From: DASSJF01 sp035280345
GTDB lineage: Bacteria > Sysuimicrobiota > Sysuimicrobiia > Sysuimicrobiales > Segetimicrobiaceae
Assembly (NCBI GenBank): GCA_035280345.1
Contig: DATEGA010000177.1
Span: 1-14,678 of the forward strand
Reading direction: 5' to 3'
Length of the DNA stretch: 14,678 bases
Shown: one piece after another, positions 14,233-14,678 of the stretch
Position numbering within the stretch: the stretch's first letter is position 1
How the letters are laid out: each line of letters starts with the position of its first letter
Made by a program: the position numbers and the translations under genes
The notes under the pieces: generated by a model
Seen by the model: the letters and a program-made list of their open reading frames with translations, nothing else
What the model was told of the DNA's origin: nothing
Database searches by the model: none

Positions 14233-14678
14233 ATGGCTGCGCCATTTGTAACGGTCGAATCGCGCGACGGCCTCGTGACGCTGACGATGCGGCGTCCGGA
14301 GGTGCTCAACGCGCTCAGCAGCGCTCTGTGCCACGAGTTGGTGGCCGCGCTGGAGGCGGTCGGGCAGGACCCCGCGGCGCGTGTGCTGGTGCTGACCGGC
14401 GAGGGGCGCGCGTTCAGCGCGGGGGCCGATCTCAAGGAGCGGGCGGGGGCCACCGAGGAGCAAATCTGGCGGCACAACCGCGCGATCTTCGCCGTGCCGC
14501 TCGCGCTCGAGGCGCTGCCGATCCCTTCGGTCGCCGCGATCAACGGGCTCGCGGTCGGGGGCGGGTGCGAAGTCGCGCTCGGCTGCGACCTGCGCTGGGC
14601 GGCCGGTACCGCGGAGCTCGGCTGCCCCGAAGTCACCCGCGGGATCATCCCCGCCGCGGGCGGCACCCAGCGCCTCGG
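14233..14678 (+). CDS. Enoyl-CoA hydratase/isomerase (3' end beyond window)
   Basis: The first 148 residues are present; the family is usually about 255-270, so roughly half is cut by the window edge. Crotonase features are clear: an opening FVTVESRDGLVTLTMRRPEV then LNALSS, the first oxyanion-loop AFSAGADLKE (60-69), and NGLAVGGGCEVALGCDLRWA followed by CPEVTRGIIPAAGGTQRL. Glutamates E113 and E133 correspond to the two catalytic acids of enoyl-CoA hydratase, so a true hydratase adding water to 2-enoyl-CoA is more likely than an inactive relative. AGGGAGGG at 14218-14225 lies 7 bases before ATG 14233. It follows the aminotransferase by 55 bases on the same strand, so they may share a transcript, joining amine breakdown to beta-oxidation-like CoA steps. 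Confidence 0.93.
   Translation, partial: MAAPFVTVESRDGLVTLTMRRPEVLNALSSALCHELVAALEAVGQDPAARVLVLTGEGRAFSAGADLKERAGATEEQIWRHNRAIFAVPLALEALPIPSVAAINGLAVGGGCEVALGCDLRWAAGTAELGCPEVTRGIIPAAGGTQRL

Overview
This is a GC-rich (roughly two-thirds G+C by eye) bacterial chromosomal window, densely packed with metabolic and transport genes. I see no rRNA, tRNA, CRISPR array, transposase or phage gene. Codon use with G/C in third positions, GTG starts, a Tat-exported peptide-binding protein, an S-layer-homology-like tail on one enzyme and a C-terminal-Phe secreted protein fit a high-GC environmental bacterium, perhaps of an under-cultured Terrabacteria-type lineage. That placement is an inference with low certainty.

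Layout. (1) 1-1071 (+): the 3' part of a MocR/PdxR-type regulator, tail-to-tail and overlapping a Nudix hydrolase (1057-1485, -). (2) 1669-3256 (-): a membrane-anchored TPR protein, a secreted acidic protein and, just upstream of the latter, a 22-residue hydrophobic micro-ORF with a good ribosome binding site. (3) 3257-3572: about 316 bases with no convincing gene but a strong hairpin. (4) 3573-5932 (+): cupin, DUF3830 cyclophilin-like protein and a Tat-dependent oligopeptide-type substrate-binding protein without permease or ATPase genes beside it. (5) 5937-6308 (-): a small PH-like protein, head-to-head with (6) 6340-7720 (+): two tandem, diverged isoprenylcysteine-carboxyl-methyltransferase-like membrane proteins. 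(7) 7732-12606 (-): a tight operon of an aldehyde dehydrogenase, an FAD-dependent oxidoreductase with an SLH-like C-terminus, and a DHA2-type drug exporter. (8) 12840-14678 (+): divergent from that operon, a class III aminotransferase followed by an enoyl-CoA hydratase cut by the window end.

Working together. The clearest functional unit is the divergent pair of transcription units around 12607-12839. A class III aminotransferase can turn an omega-amino compound into a semialdehyde, the aldehyde dehydrogenase (GabD-like) can oxidise it to the acid, and an enoyl-CoA hydratase points to later CoA-ester steps. The FAD oxidoreductase and exporter are co-transcribed with the dehydrogenase, but their substrate cannot be read from sequence. 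The cupin, DUF3830 and binding-protein genes form a second likely operon for uptake or handling of a peptide-like or other small organic solute.

No clear 'new system' such as a defence island or biosynthetic cluster is visible. The most unusual items are the SLH-like tail on an oxidoreductase with no export signal, the translationally placed micro-ORF, and a Nudix gene whose first beta-strand lies upstream of any normal start codon.
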